Shown: one piece after another, positions 24,601 to 31,738 of the stretch
How the letters are laid out: each line of letters starts with the position of its first letter
How positions within the stretch are numbered: the stretch's first letter is position 1
Source: an uncultured Porphyromonadaceae bacterium
GTDB taxonomy: Bacteria > Bacteroidota > Bacteroidia > Bacteroidales > Muribaculaceae
Length of the DNA stretch: 38,615 nt
Direction of reading: 5' to 3'
Assembly: GCA_900544305.1 (NCBI GenBank)
Contig: UQUV01000029.1
Location: forward strand, 1 to 38,615
Position numbers and translations under genes: made by a program
The notes under the pieces: model-generated
The model's database searches: none
What the model was told of the DNA's origin: nothing
Seen by the model: only the letters and a program-made list of their open reading frames with translations

Positions 24601-25369
24601 ATGGTACTACGAAGGCGGCAAGCAGACTGGCGACTATCAGATGCCGGCCGAAGGCTACTATCCGGTAAATGTCCGCAACTTCGGTATTGCGCCGCGCGTG
24701 TTCCCGATTAATGCCGATGAATTTTTCCTGAATGGCGGTGAGGTGGCACTTACCCGCTACAATTTCCGCTATGACCGTATGGAGGACAGTTTTGCCGCCA
24801 ACGAGAATCTTGCTCCTGCAAGTATGTTGACGAATGGCGGTGGCTTCTTCACTTTCGACGGTGTGACTTATGTCGTATATCCTGACGGTGATTCAAAGAC
24901 TGAAAACGGACATAATTTCCGTATTGTGAAAACAGATTCCGACATGAGCTTTGCTTCAATGACTCCGTGCTGGATTGTTCCGCAACAGGGTTTGGGCAGC
25001 ATCTATAGCTCGACATACGACGCATTGGTCGACTATGAGGTGCTGAAAGGCAATGACGGAAGCGACATTTGTGCCAACGTTTACCTTTATGTTCCGGGTA
25101 ACGGTCTTGCCGCTTATGCGATTTACGGCGAAGACCCGTCGGGTGTGGCTGTTGTTGAGGCCGGTTTGAACCTGAATGTCTGGTTCACTTCAGGCCGTGT
25201 GCACATGAGCCAGACGGTGGATGTGGCCGAGGTCTACAATATGTCGAGTGCATTGGTTGCCCGCGGCGAAAATGTCTGCGAACTGGAACTGAAGGCCGGT
25301 AGCGGCATTTATGTGGTACGCTGTCAGAAGGATGGCTTGCAGACGGCAGTTAAAATTGCGATACGTTAG
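21638..25369 (+). CDS. Large GHL10 (DUF187) glycosidase with FN3-like modules
   Basis: This is a 1243-residue secreted protein. After a signal peptide (MLRCAIVLLSLLMAAPSMFA) comes a GHL10 domain (about residues 26-400): REVRSVWMATVWALDW, VYFQVRSMCDAMYRS, VEECHKRGMECHAWVNPYRF and the strand DIDGIIFDDYFYPNG, with acidic residues expected in the active site. E. coli relatives (DigH) cut denuded peptidoglycan glycans. Three FN3-like repeats follow (about 515-810), each with a YYWRV/YWRV strand. A further beta-rich domain is unassigned. The C terminus (VYNMSSALVARG... GIYVVRCQKDGLQTAVKIAIR) resembles a sorting-tail-like domain. A smaller paralog is at 28433. The substrate is inferred, not shown. 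Confidence 0.88.
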   Translation: MSKMLRCAIVLLSLLMAAPSMFADTYVKREVRSVWMATVWALDWPTQSGTSASVQNAQKQEMIRYLDVLKADNFNAVYFQVRSMCDAMYRSSYEPWSSYLVGTRGSDPGWDPLAFVVEECHKRGMECHAWVNPYRFTTGSNWNTPQDQELKNKNMLLSHESTVILNPGLPATREHIVKVCREITKNYDIDGIIFDDYFYPNGIPSTSEAGDYTLWKSSGTSMSFGDWRRDNVNQMVRDVYNMIQEEKPYVKFGISPAGAACTSPSVAAGHGVEPCPVASDWQYNGIFSDPVAWIKEGTIDYISPQLYWDTDHATNPFGPLTDWWSYVANKFGRHHYASHSISALGSNNTETRWQEYGKQIDFSREYTENNAPGAVLYSAAYVTGKKKKGLGEWLLANRFQHPALTPAIDWKTTTIHGKVEDLLHTGTKLTWAAVDNVRYSVYAIPENLGYDDVQSDEVSGIKSDYLLDVTYTNSYELPEAYRSGYYYAVCVLDRYGNEYAARYTNESNIPADKVTLLEPVEGAEVGLNATFRWTEAADGIFKVEISTDADFSTVVLEKADLTTNSVDMDLIPLEQSKTYYWRVRTSQPGCYSTLSDVATFKTKEREPAEAATLLAPADKSTLEDLEKVEFSWSAVDGCTYRVDVALDADFRETIYTEKTEQNSQQVALSSLRFSKTLYWRVITEKPGYNAGTSAVWSFTTPTRPMAPQTELYSPADNVTISDNFLVEFKDVAADGYTMQVSSASDFSEGVINISTGWTVADGKVRATMPLSRFANGSYYWRVMTTKKNCENEYSSVRRFEITNSGAGAVEPGYEIICDAAEYSPVGTHGIRNLWVRSVKPEYNNMTFRNNGSLNRSFVVIDNVIYVSGREDNASGAACYLDKYDALTGAYIGRLDLDAAVQGSYYPCNTVMKDDAGNLLVSNLTLNIASTPLRVHQIDKETGEATLRAECLSSHVSSGRVDHCAVHGDVESGDFFVLVGVASGTQALKWYYEGGKQTGDYQMPAEGYYPVNVRNFGIAPRVFPINADEFFLNGGEVALTRYNFRYDRMEDSFAANENLAPASMLTNGGGFFTFDGVTYVVYPDGDSKTENGHNFRIVKTDSDMSFASMTPCWIVPQQGLGSIYSSTYDALVDYEVLKGNDGSDICANVYLYVPGNGLAAYAIYGEDPSGVAVVEAGLNLNVWFTSGRVHMSQTVDVAEVYNMSSALVARGENVCELELKAGSGIYVVRCQKDGLQTAVKIAIR

Positions 25370-25396
25370 AATTAGATAGTTGAGATTATTGATTTT

Positions 25397-25434
25397 TTTG
25401 CGGAGGGGCCCTTTAGGGCGTCTCCGCATTTTTA
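25397..25434 (+). terminator. Intrinsic terminator after the large GHL10 gene
   Basis: TGCGGAG (25399-25405) pairs with CTCCGCA (25422-25428), with a T-rich tail (TTTTTAT). Confidence 0.78.
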
Positions 25435-25437
25435 TTA

Positions 25438-25477
25438 AACCCAAATCTTGTTTGGCGGTCTAATGACCGTTTGGGGT
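25438..25477 (-). terminator. Hairpin downstream of the ABM-domain gene
   Basis: Nested arms AACCCAAA / TTTGGGGTT and CGGTC (25456-25460) / GACCG (25465-25469) form a hairpin just after the stop of the minus-strand gene. No long T run follows, so it is a weak terminator candidate. Confidence 0.4.
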
Positions 25478-25490
25478 TAAATAAGCCGGG

Positions 25491-25985
25491 TTATTGGATA
25501 TAATTGTCGATTTTGTTTGCCGGATTAAGTGGAATCTGGTCGGTGAGTGTCAGCTTTTTAACCATATGAAGTGTTCCTTGCTTGTATTTCTGGAAATGCT
25601 TTGAAGCAATATGCTGTTGGTAGGCTTTTTGGCTTGAATAAGTTTCAAGTATGGTCACCATGCAGGGATTGTCCTTTTCGCGGACGGCATACATGGTCAG
25701 TACCCCCGGCTCCGTACGCAGGGAGATTTCGCCGACTTCAATGGCAAATTTCATGTATTCTTCTGCATATTCCGGATAGAGCTCGACTTTTGACAGACGG
25801 ACAATGCCGTCGGACTGCATGGGAAGTTTGGCACACATGTCCGGATGTTTGTCGGAATTCATGCTTTTTCCGATTTCTTCTTGTTTCATTGTGTATTGTT
25901 TGAGCGATTTGTCTTGGGTATAGGCTTTTGCATTGCAAAACAAAAGGATGGTTGCCAATAGAAAGCGTAGGACAGATGTTTTCAT
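25491..25985 (-). CDS. Exported ABM-domain protein (putative quinol monooxygenase-like)
   Basis: The 164-residue protein from ATG 25985 has a signal peptide (MKTSVLRFLLATILLFCNAKAYTQ). It has an antibiotic-biosynthesis-monooxygenase (ABM) domain in its second half: VRLSKVELYPEYAEEYMKFAIEVGEISLRTEPGVLTMYAVREKDNP, then MVTILETYSSQKAYQQHIASKHFQKYKQGT. The pattern EPGVL... ILE.Y.. AYQ.H...HF matches ABM dimeric ferredoxin-like folds. Such domains act as cofactor-free oxygenases on quinol-type compounds, or as heme or other binders; the substrate here is unknown, and the periplasmic location is unusual. I chose the second ATG because it starts a standard signal peptide. Confidence 0.82.
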   Translation of the reverse strand: MKTSVLRFLLATILLFCNAKAYTQDKSLKQYTMKQEEIGKSMNSDKHPDMCAKLPMQSDGIVRLSKVELYPEYAEEYMKFAIEVGEISLRTEPGVLTMYAVREKDNPCMVTILETYSSQKAYQQHIASKHFQKYKQGTLHMVKKLTLTDQIPLNPANKIDNYIQ

Positions 25986-26062
25986 TGTGATGAACATTAT
26001 GGGGTGAAAAGAATGCCGTCAGCTCAGTATTGGAACTGACGTTTTTTCTTTGTTTGCAGTTG

Positions 26063-26070
26063 CAAAATTA
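26063..26070 (-). promoter_or_regulatory. Candidate -7 box for the ABM gene
   Basis: On the minus strand it reads TAATTTTG, fitting TAnnTTTG, about 80 bases before the ATG. No good -33 box was seen. The gap 25998-26276 also holds TAAATTTG (26222-26229) facing the GH43 gene, with no other features. Confidence 0.35.
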
Positions 26071-26221
26071 TCGGTTGTGGAAAACTTCTTTGTACCAATA
26101 TCTCGGAGATTTCTACCTGTTTTACGGATGTTTTCGTGGATAGTTGTAGGGGATGTTGCGTATGGCATGATAAAAAATAATAAACTGAACTGTGGAAATT
26201 CGGTATGTCGCTTCTTATTAG

Positions 26222-26229
26222 TAAATTTG
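26222..26229 (+). promoter_or_regulatory. Candidate -7 box for the GH43 operon
   Basis: TAAATTTG fits TAnnTTTG and lies 48 bases before ATG 26277. No clear -33 box. Confidence 0.4.
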
Positions 26230-26276
26230 TCCATATCTTCAACAATATAGAGTGTTTAACCTTTTAAGTGTTTATA

Positions 26277-28019
26277 ATGAGTAGAATGAAATTGCTTGCC
26301 GCGCTGTTGTCGGTTGCGGCTGTATCGTCGGCTGCCGAACCTGCGCGGCCTACATATTGTAATCCGATTAATCTGGACTATGGCTATACGCCGCTTGCTC
26401 ACGCTTATGGACTGGGACACCATCGTGCTACGGCTGACCCGGTGATGCTGATGTATCGAGGTGACTATTATCTGTTCAGCACCAACCAGGGCGGATACTG
26501 GTGGAGCGAAAATTTGCAGGACTGGCATTTTGTGAAACACAGTTTCCTGACCGAAGAAACGCAGAAGGAAGAAGACCTGTGTGCTCCGGCAGCATGGGTG
26601 CAGGACGATAAGCTGTATGTGTTCGGTTCGACCTATACCCCCGATTTTCCGATTTGGGTAAGCACTGACCCCAAGAACGGCAAATGGGAAAAAGCTGTAG
26701 AAAAACTTGCCATCGGCGGTTGGGACCCGGCTTTCTTTGTCGACGATGACGGCCGGCTGTATATGTATAACGGCAGCAGCAATGTCTATCCGATATACGG
26801 TGTGGAACTCGACGCGAAAACTTTTGAGCCGAAGGGCGAGCGGAAACCGCTGCTTTCCTGCAACGGCGAACAGATTGGCTGGCACCGTTTCGGCGAATAT
26901 CTCGACAATACGTTCCTTGCTCCGTTCATTGAAGGGGCGTGGATGACAAAACATAATGGAAAATATTATATGCAATGGGGTGGTCCGGGTACGGAGTTCA
27001 GCCATTATGCCGACGGTGTGGCTGTAGGCGACAGTCCGCTGGGTGTATTCCGCCATCTGCCGTTGCCGTTGAGCATGAAGGCGGGCGGATTTATCCGGGG
27101 TGCCGGCCACGGTTCTACGTTCCAGGACAAATGGGGCAACTATTGGCATGTGAGTACGATGGCTGTCAGCGTGAAGAATAATTTTGAGCGGCGTATCGGT
27201 TTCTGGCCCGCCGGTTTTGATGCTGACGGACAGATGTACTGCAACACGGCGTTCGGCGATTATCCTCATTACTTGCCCGACGGCGAGGAAAACCATTTGG
27301 AAAGCCGTTTTACTGGCTGGATGCTGCTGAACTACAACAAGCCGGTGAAGGTTTCGTCCACTTACGGTAGCTACAATGCGAACTATCTGGTGGATGAGGA
27401 TGTGAAAACTTATTGGTGTGCCGCTACTGCCGACAAGGGCGAGTGGATTGTTTCCGATTTGGGCGAAGTTTCGACAGTAAGAGCCGTGCAGATTAATTAT
27501 GCCGACCAGGATGCTGAAGTTATCGGACGTGTCGACGGCTTGTGTCACCAATATGTCGTCTATGCGTCGACGGATGGAAAGAAGTGGGAGAAAATCATTG
27601 ACAAGAGCCGCAATAAGAAAGATGTGCCGCACGATTATGTGGAATTGGAAAAGCCGGTCAAGGCACGCTACCTGAAAATGGAGAATGTGCACATGCCGAC
27701 TGGCAAGTTTGCCTTGTCGGGATTCCGTGTCTTCGGTAAGGGTGCCGGCGAGAAACCCGCAAAGGTGGAGAACTTCATCGCATTGCGCGGTGCGGAAGAA
27801 CGCCGTAACGCCTGGCTGAAATGGAAGCCGGTTGACGATGCCTATGCCTACAACATCTATTTCGGTACGGAAAAGGACAAGCTCTACAATTGTGTGATGG
27901 TCTGCGGTGCCAATGAATATTATTTCAAGTTTATGGACAAGGATTTGAAATATCATTTCGCCATCGAAGCTATCAACGAGAACGGTACTTCGGAATGGGT
28001 ATATACGGAAGCAAACTAA
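26277..28019 (+). CDS. GH43-family glycosidase with F5/8C and FN3-like modules
   Basis: The 580-residue secreted protein has a signal peptide (MKLLAALLSVAAVSSA). Its five-bladed GH43 catalytic region has the expected acids: RATADPVMLMYRGDYYLFST (base Asp), GGWDPAFFVDDDGRLYMY (pKa Asp) and FLAPFIEGAWMTKHNGKYYMQW (acid Glu). A discoidin-like (F5/8 type C) module follows (VKVSSTYGSYNANYLVDEDVKTYWCA... FALSGFRVFGKG, about residues 350-485), then a C-terminal FN3-like domain (AWLKWKPVDDAYAYNIYFG). GH43 enzymes act on arabinose/xylose-containing plant polysaccharides; the exact substrate is unknown. It begins an operon with FKBP and GHL10 genes. ATG 26277 was preferred over GTG 26268. Confidence 0.9.
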   Translation: MSRMKLLAALLSVAAVSSAAEPARPTYCNPINLDYGYTPLAHAYGLGHHRATADPVMLMYRGDYYLFSTNQGGYWWSENLQDWHFVKHSFLTEETQKEEDLCAPAAWVQDDKLYVFGSTYTPDFPIWVSTDPKNGKWEKAVEKLAIGGWDPAFFVDDDGRLYMYNGSSNVYPIYGVELDAKTFEPKGERKPLLSCNGEQIGWHRFGEYLDNTFLAPFIEGAWMTKHNGKYYMQWGGPGTEFSHYADGVAVGDSPLGVFRHLPLPLSMKAGGFIRGAGHGSTFQDKWGNYWHVSTMAVSVKNNFERRIGFWPAGFDADGQMYCNTAFGDYPHYLPDGEENHLESRFTGWMLLNYNKPVKVSSTYGSYNANYLVDEDVKTYWCAATADKGEWIVSDLGEVSTVRAVQINYADQDAEVIGRVDGLCHQYVVYASTDGKKWEKIIDKSRNKKDVPHDYVELEKPVKARYLKMENVHMPTGKFALSGFRVFGKGAGEKPAKVENFIALRGAEERRNAWLKWKPVDDAYAYNIYFGTEKDKLYNCVMVCGANEYYFKFMDKDLKYHFAIEAINENGTSEWVYTEAN

Positions 28020-28028
28020 TACAGATAT

Positions 28029-28430
28029 ATGGCAAAGAAAGAAGAATACAGACTGAAAAACCAGCAGTTTCTGGAGGCGATTGCGCGTGAGGAGGGGGTG
28101 GAACGCCTGCCCTCGGGCGTGCTTTATAAGGTGATAACCCGAGGCGAGAGCGACAAGACTCCTACGGCGGGAAGCGTCGTTTCGGTTCACTATCGCGGAA
28201 CTCTTATCAATGGCCGTGAGTTCGACAATTCGTGGAAACGGGGCTGTCCGGAAGCATTCCGCCTGCGTGATGTGATTGAAGGCTGGCAGCATGCGCTGAC
28301 GGCCATGCATCCCGGTGACCGCTGGATGATTTATATCCCTTACGAACTGGGCTACGGAAGCCGTACCTCCGGACCAATTCCGGCTTATTCAACCCTGATT
28401 TTTGAAGTAGAACTTTTAATGATAGCCTAA
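28029..28430 (+). CDS. FKBP-type peptidyl-prolyl isomerase
   Basis: The 133-residue protein has no signal peptide. An N-terminal helix (EYRLKNQQFLEAIAREEGVERLPSGVLYKVI) leads to an FKBP domain: VVSVHYRGTLINGREFDNSW, FRLRDVIEGWQHALTAMHPGDRWMIYIPYELGYG and IPAYSTLIFEVELL. These motifs (Y-G-L-G-F-D, VI-GW, AYG-type IP) mark proline isomerases. It is probably cytoplasmic unless it uses a non-classical route, which is odd beside two secreted glycosidases (9 bases after one and 2 before the other). It may help fold their products or be simply co-transcribed. Confidence 0.92.
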   Translation: MAKKEEYRLKNQQFLEAIAREEGVERLPSGVLYKVITRGESDKTPTAGSVVSVHYRGTLINGREFDNSWKRGCPEAFRLRDVIEGWQHALTAMHPGDRWMIYIPYELGYGSRTSGPIPAYSTLIFEVELLMIA

Positions 28431-28432
28431 TA

Positions 28433-29953
28433 ATGAGAAAAGGAATCTTGACATGTGTGGCCGTATTGCTGCTGGCCGGCGGCATGCGGGCGGAAAATCC
28501 GGCTGCCGAAACAGCGAAATATCCGAAGCGTGAATTCCGCGGAGCATGGTATCCGACTGTGACTAACACTACTTGGCGTGACATGACGACCGATGAAATA
28601 AAGGCCGACATTATCCCTGTGCTTGATGCAATGGCTTCGGTGAATGTGAATGCCGTGCTGTTTCAGGTGCGTCCGCAGGCCGATGCTTTGTTTGTGTCCG
28701 ACCTTGAGCCGTGGAGCCGTTTCCTGACGGGCGAACAGGGCGTTGCTCCCGACCCGTTCTGGGATCCGACGGCCTTCGTGATTGAGGAATGCCACAAACG
28801 CGGAATGGAGATGCACGCCTGGTTCAACCCTTATCGCGTGACATCGAACGACAAGGAAAAATTGGCACCGGACCACTTGTATTTCAAAAAACCGGAAATG
28901 TTTGTGAAGTACGGCAAGCAGTTGTATTTCGACCCCGGATTGCCTGAATCGCGTGAGCATATTTACCGCGTTATCAAGGATTTTGTAAGCCGTTACGATG
29001 TTGATGCCGTGCATTTCGACGACTATTTTTATCCCTATCGCATCGGTCGTGAAGAGTTTCCCGATGAGGCTTCGTTCCTGAAATATCACGAAAAGGACGG
29101 CTTCAGCCGTTGGGACAAACTCAACTGGCGACGCAACAACGTGAATGTATTGGTAAAGAATCTGAACGATACTATCAAAAGCGTCAAACCGTGGGTGAAG
29201 TTCGGTATCAGTCCGTTCGGCGTTTGGCGTAATGTTTCGGACGACGAAAACGGCTCGAACACCAGCTCTCTTCAAACAAACTATGACGACCTTTTTGCCG
29301 ATGTGCGTCTATGGTGTCAGGAAGGTTGGATTGATTACAGTGCGCCGCAAGCATACCAGCGTATCGGCCATGCGCGTGCCGACTACGATGCAGTGGTGCG
29401 TTGGTGGAGTGAGAACAAGTTCAAGCCGAATTTGTATATCGGACAAAATGTCGGAGCAATGTTGAACGCGAAGCTCTCCGGCGGTCGTGTCGAAAACCAG
29501 CTGTATAAGAAAATGGACATTATACGCGAGTGCGGAAATATTGACGGAAACATCTGGTGGCCGGGAACCGGATTGGTGGAAGATCAGGCGTTGATGGACA
29601 GCCTTCGTGTCGACTATCAGGCACACCCTGCGCTGATGCCTTCCTATCCGGGTATGGACTCTGTTCCGCCGGCTTCTGTCAAAGCGTTGCGCCATAAGGA
29701 CGGTGTGCTTACGTGGAAAGCCCCGTTGGCCGATACTCCGCTCGATGAAGCGTTGTTCTACGCCGTATATCGCTTTGAAAAGGGCAAGCCCGTGCAGCTC
29801 GACGATGCGTCGTGTCTGGTGGCAGTTGTAGGAGAAACCCGCTATGAAATACCTGCTGATACGGAATCCGGCACGTATGTCTATGTGGTGACGGCTCTTG
29901 ACCGTCTTTGGTATGAAAGTCGCCCCGTTAAAGTCAGCGTAAGAAAACGGTAG
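28433..29953 (+). CDS. GHL10 (DUF187) family secreted glycosidase
   Basis: The 506-residue protein starts 2 bases after the FKBP stop. A signal peptide (GILTCVAVLLLAGGMRA) precedes a GHL10 domain: KREFRGAWYPTVTNTTW, NAVLFQVRPQADALFVSDLEPWSRFLTG, IEECHKRGMEMHAWFNPYRV, VDAVHFDDYFYPYRIG (catalytic-face acids) and PWVKFGISPFGVW, then WIDYSAPQAYQRIG. A short C-terminal beta domain with ALFYAVYRFEKGK follows. It is a compact paralog of the gene at 21638 without the extra modules. E. coli DigH in this family hydrolyses peptidoglycan glycan strands; the substrate here is inferred. Confidence 0.92.
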   Translation: MRKGILTCVAVLLLAGGMRAENPAAETAKYPKREFRGAWYPTVTNTTWRDMTTDEIKADIIPVLDAMASVNVNAVLFQVRPQADALFVSDLEPWSRFLTGEQGVAPDPFWDPTAFVIEECHKRGMEMHAWFNPYRVTSNDKEKLAPDHLYFKKPEMFVKYGKQLYFDPGLPESREHIYRVIKDFVSRYDVDAVHFDDYFYPYRIGREEFPDEASFLKYHEKDGFSRWDKLNWRRNNVNVLVKNLNDTIKSVKPWVKFGISPFGVWRNVSDDENGSNTSSLQTNYDDLFADVRLWCQEGWIDYSAPQAYQRIGHARADYDAVVRWWSENKFKPNLYIGQNVGAMLNAKLSGGRVENQLYKKMDIIRECGNIDGNIWWPGTGLVEDQALMDSLRVDYQAHPALMPSYPGMDSVPPASVKALRHKDGVLTWKAPLADTPLDEALFYAVYRFEKGKPVQLDDASCLVAVVGETRYEIPADTESGTYVYVVTALDRLWYESRPVKVSVRKR

Positions 29954-29963
29954 ACTTCGCTTG

Positions 29964-30018
29964 AATAACAGAAAAACGGCATCGGTGCTGCGTGCGCCGA
30001 TGCCGTTTTTCTGTTATT
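29964..30018. terminator. Strong bidirectional terminator
   Basis: A perfect 22-base inverted repeat (29964-29985 with 29997-30018) has an 11-base loop. The arms contain GAAAAACGGCATCGG / CCGATGCCGTTTTTC, giving T runs in both directions between convergent genes. Confidence 0.92.
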
Positions 30019-30028
30019 GGATAGCTGT

Positions 30029-31432
30029 TTAAAAATCCAGCAGGGATTTTTTGACAGGAGTATTGTCGAGGCGGCCGATGGTCTTGGTGCCTTCAGTAGT
30101 GTCGGCAATCTCAATGTTCAACTGATATTTTCCTTTGTCGAGGTCCACTTCCAGTTCCGTTTCCGGGATAAACAGATTGATTACCGTTTCTTTTCCAAAT
30201 TGTTCGCGGGTTGTGAACTCGGTGGAAACGGCTACCTGGCCTTCGCTGTCGCTGTATTTTCTGTTCTTGTCCATTACTTTGCGACCCATTGCATCGAAGA
30301 GGCGGGCAGTGCAGACGGCTTTGCGGCCCTGCATGTTCATCACGTCGGCTTTGACAGAAATGGCGAGTCCGCGCACGCCTTTGTTGTCGTTTGTCACCTT
30401 TGTACGCACTTTATTGATAAGGGCTTTGCCGGGACTGGTGGCCTGTGACGGCTGCGTAAGGGCGATTTCGGCCAGCACCTTTCCGTTGGCGTCGGTCACT
30501 TTCGCTGTTCCACGGCGTTCTTTTCCTGTGTTGTTGGGGCGGGCCTTGAGGGTGAATGAAGCGGCATCTTTTGCGGCTTCCTTGCACCATTCGTTGGCTG
30601 AGACTTTCCACGAAGTCGCGTTGGTCGTTACCTTTATTGCCTGATAGTCGCCTTCGGCAGTAAATGTCACTGCCTGTCGGTCGGTGTTGAAATAGATGTC
30701 GCCGGTCGGAGCCGATGCCGTTGTTTTTATCGTGCAGGCGGCGAGCAGATGTCCGGCGTAGCGTGCTTCCAGGCGGGTTGCATTTGGAGTCAGCGGCAGA
30801 CTGATGCCTGACTTGTATTGGCGCAAATTGCCGTTGGCATCATGGCGCGGATTTTCGCCGAAAATGAAGTCCTTACTGCTCAACGGATTTCCGTTGCCGT
30901 CGACCATGACGAACGCAACGCGGTCGTAGGCATTGCCCGGTGTATGTTTTTCCTTCAACTGATTGTAGGTGAGTGCCACTTTCTGCAGGTTGCCTTCCGT
31001 GCCTGTCACTGTCATGTCGGTGATGAATATTGGAGGAACCATTTCTGTCCACAACGCTGGCAGACTGTTTCCTGTATTGGAGAAATGGGCAAAACGGGTT
31101 GTGTTTCCGTTTGTTTCCGTGCGGATAAAGTCACTTGCCACATAGCCCTGTTCGTTGACGGAAAGGGTGATGGCATAGGTTTTCCAGTTGCCCTCATAGG
31201 TGCATTGAAGTCCTTCGGCAGCCGGTGTGACGGATGCTTTTTTCCAGTCAATATCCAATGTGCCGGTCTTGCCTGTGATAGCGGTAGGATTTCCGGTTTT
31301 CAGTTCGATACTTTTGGTGGCGGTTGCGTTTTTCATCACCGTCGTGTCAGGCAGCAAAGTAATGTCCGTAGCTCTGCAAGGCATCAGGCAAAAACCTGCC
31401 ATAAGAGTTGAAAGGATAAATTTGATGTTCAT
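30029..31432 (-). CDS. Exported BACON-domain protein, unknown function
   Basis: The 467-residue protein has a signal peptide (MNIKFILSTLMAGFCLMPCRA). Its N-terminal beta-rich region reads ELKTGNPTAITGKTGTLDIDW. A BACON domain is at about residues 250-335: AVTFTAEGDYQAIKVTTNATSWKVSANEWCKEA, then ASFTLKARPNNTGKERRGTAKVT and EIALTQPS. The C-terminal domain begins RGLAISVKADVMNMQGRKAVCTARLFDAMGRKV, ends near PETELEVDLDKGKYQLNIEIAD, and resembles repeats in surface proteins. BACON domains often bind sugars or mucins. The promoter box on the minus strand is TATCTTTG at 31458-31465. It is convergent with the GHL10 gene; function not assigned. Confidence 0.8.
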   Translation of the reverse strand: MNIKFILSTLMAGFCLMPCRATDITLLPDTTVMKNATATKSIELKTGNPTAITGKTGTLDIDWKKASVTPAAEGLQCTYEGNWKTYAITLSVNEQGYVASDFIRTETNGNTTRFAHFSNTGNSLPALWTEMVPPIFITDMTVTGTEGNLQKVALTYNQLKEKHTPGNAYDRVAFVMVDGNGNPLSSKDFIFGENPRHDANGNLRQYKSGISLPLTPNATRLEARYAGHLLAACTIKTTASAPTGDIYFNTDRQAVTFTAEGDYQAIKVTTNATSWKVSANEWCKEAAKDAASFTLKARPNNTGKERRGTAKVTDANGKVLAEIALTQPSQATSPGKALINKVRTKVTNDNKGVRGLAISVKADVMNMQGRKAVCTARLFDAMGRKVMDKNRKYSDSEGQVAVSTEFTTREQFGKETVINLFIPETELEVDLDKGKYQLNIEIADTTEGTKTIGRLDNTPVKKSLLDF

Positions 31433-31457
31433 TTTTTAGTCGATAAAAATACGTTGG

Positions 31458-31465
31458 CAAAGATA
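31458..31465 (-). promoter_or_regulatory. Promoter -7 box for the BACON gene
   Basis: On the minus strand it reads TATCTTTG, an exact -7 box 26 bases before the gene start. No good -33 box. The gap 31433-31738 holds only this and the repeat at 31558-31686. Confidence 0.55.
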
Positions 31466-31557
31466 GTGAACAAGTTGGACTTTTCGGTTAGTGGTTTGTA
31501 GAATGTGTCAACTTGGATAGAAAAGTTTCTTTATATTGTGTTTGATAATAAAAAATC

Positions 31558-31686
31558 TTAAGTAAACTTAGCTTTTTTGCTTTCGGGTTTTTATTATCTT
31601 TGCATAAGATAGGAGGCGGCTCGGCAAAAATTCAAGTAAACTTGGCTTTCTGCTCTCGCCTTTCGCTATCTTTGCATAAGATAGGC
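31558..31686 (+). repeat. Dispersed promoter-bearing repeat, copy C, two tandem units, before argF'
   Basis: Unit 1 has palindrome TAAGTAAACTTA (31559-31570) and TATCTTTGCATAAGATA (31595-31611). Unit 2 has CAAGTAAACTTG (31633-31644) and TATCTTTGCATAAGATA (31667-31683). The units share order and most bases. Each ends in a perfect TATCTTTG -7 box, so argF' (start 31739) may have two promoters in series. Confidence 0.75.
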
Positions 31687-31738
31687 TGTTGTGACTTGTA
31701 ACAGCGAAAAAGAATGATAAATATAAAAAGAGAATATT

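Noticed and set aside
26256..28310. A 684-codon open frame on the minus strand opposite the GH43 and FKBP genes
   Set aside because: It has no start context, no recognisable domain and composition typical of an antisense shadow; the plus-strand genes have clear motifs.
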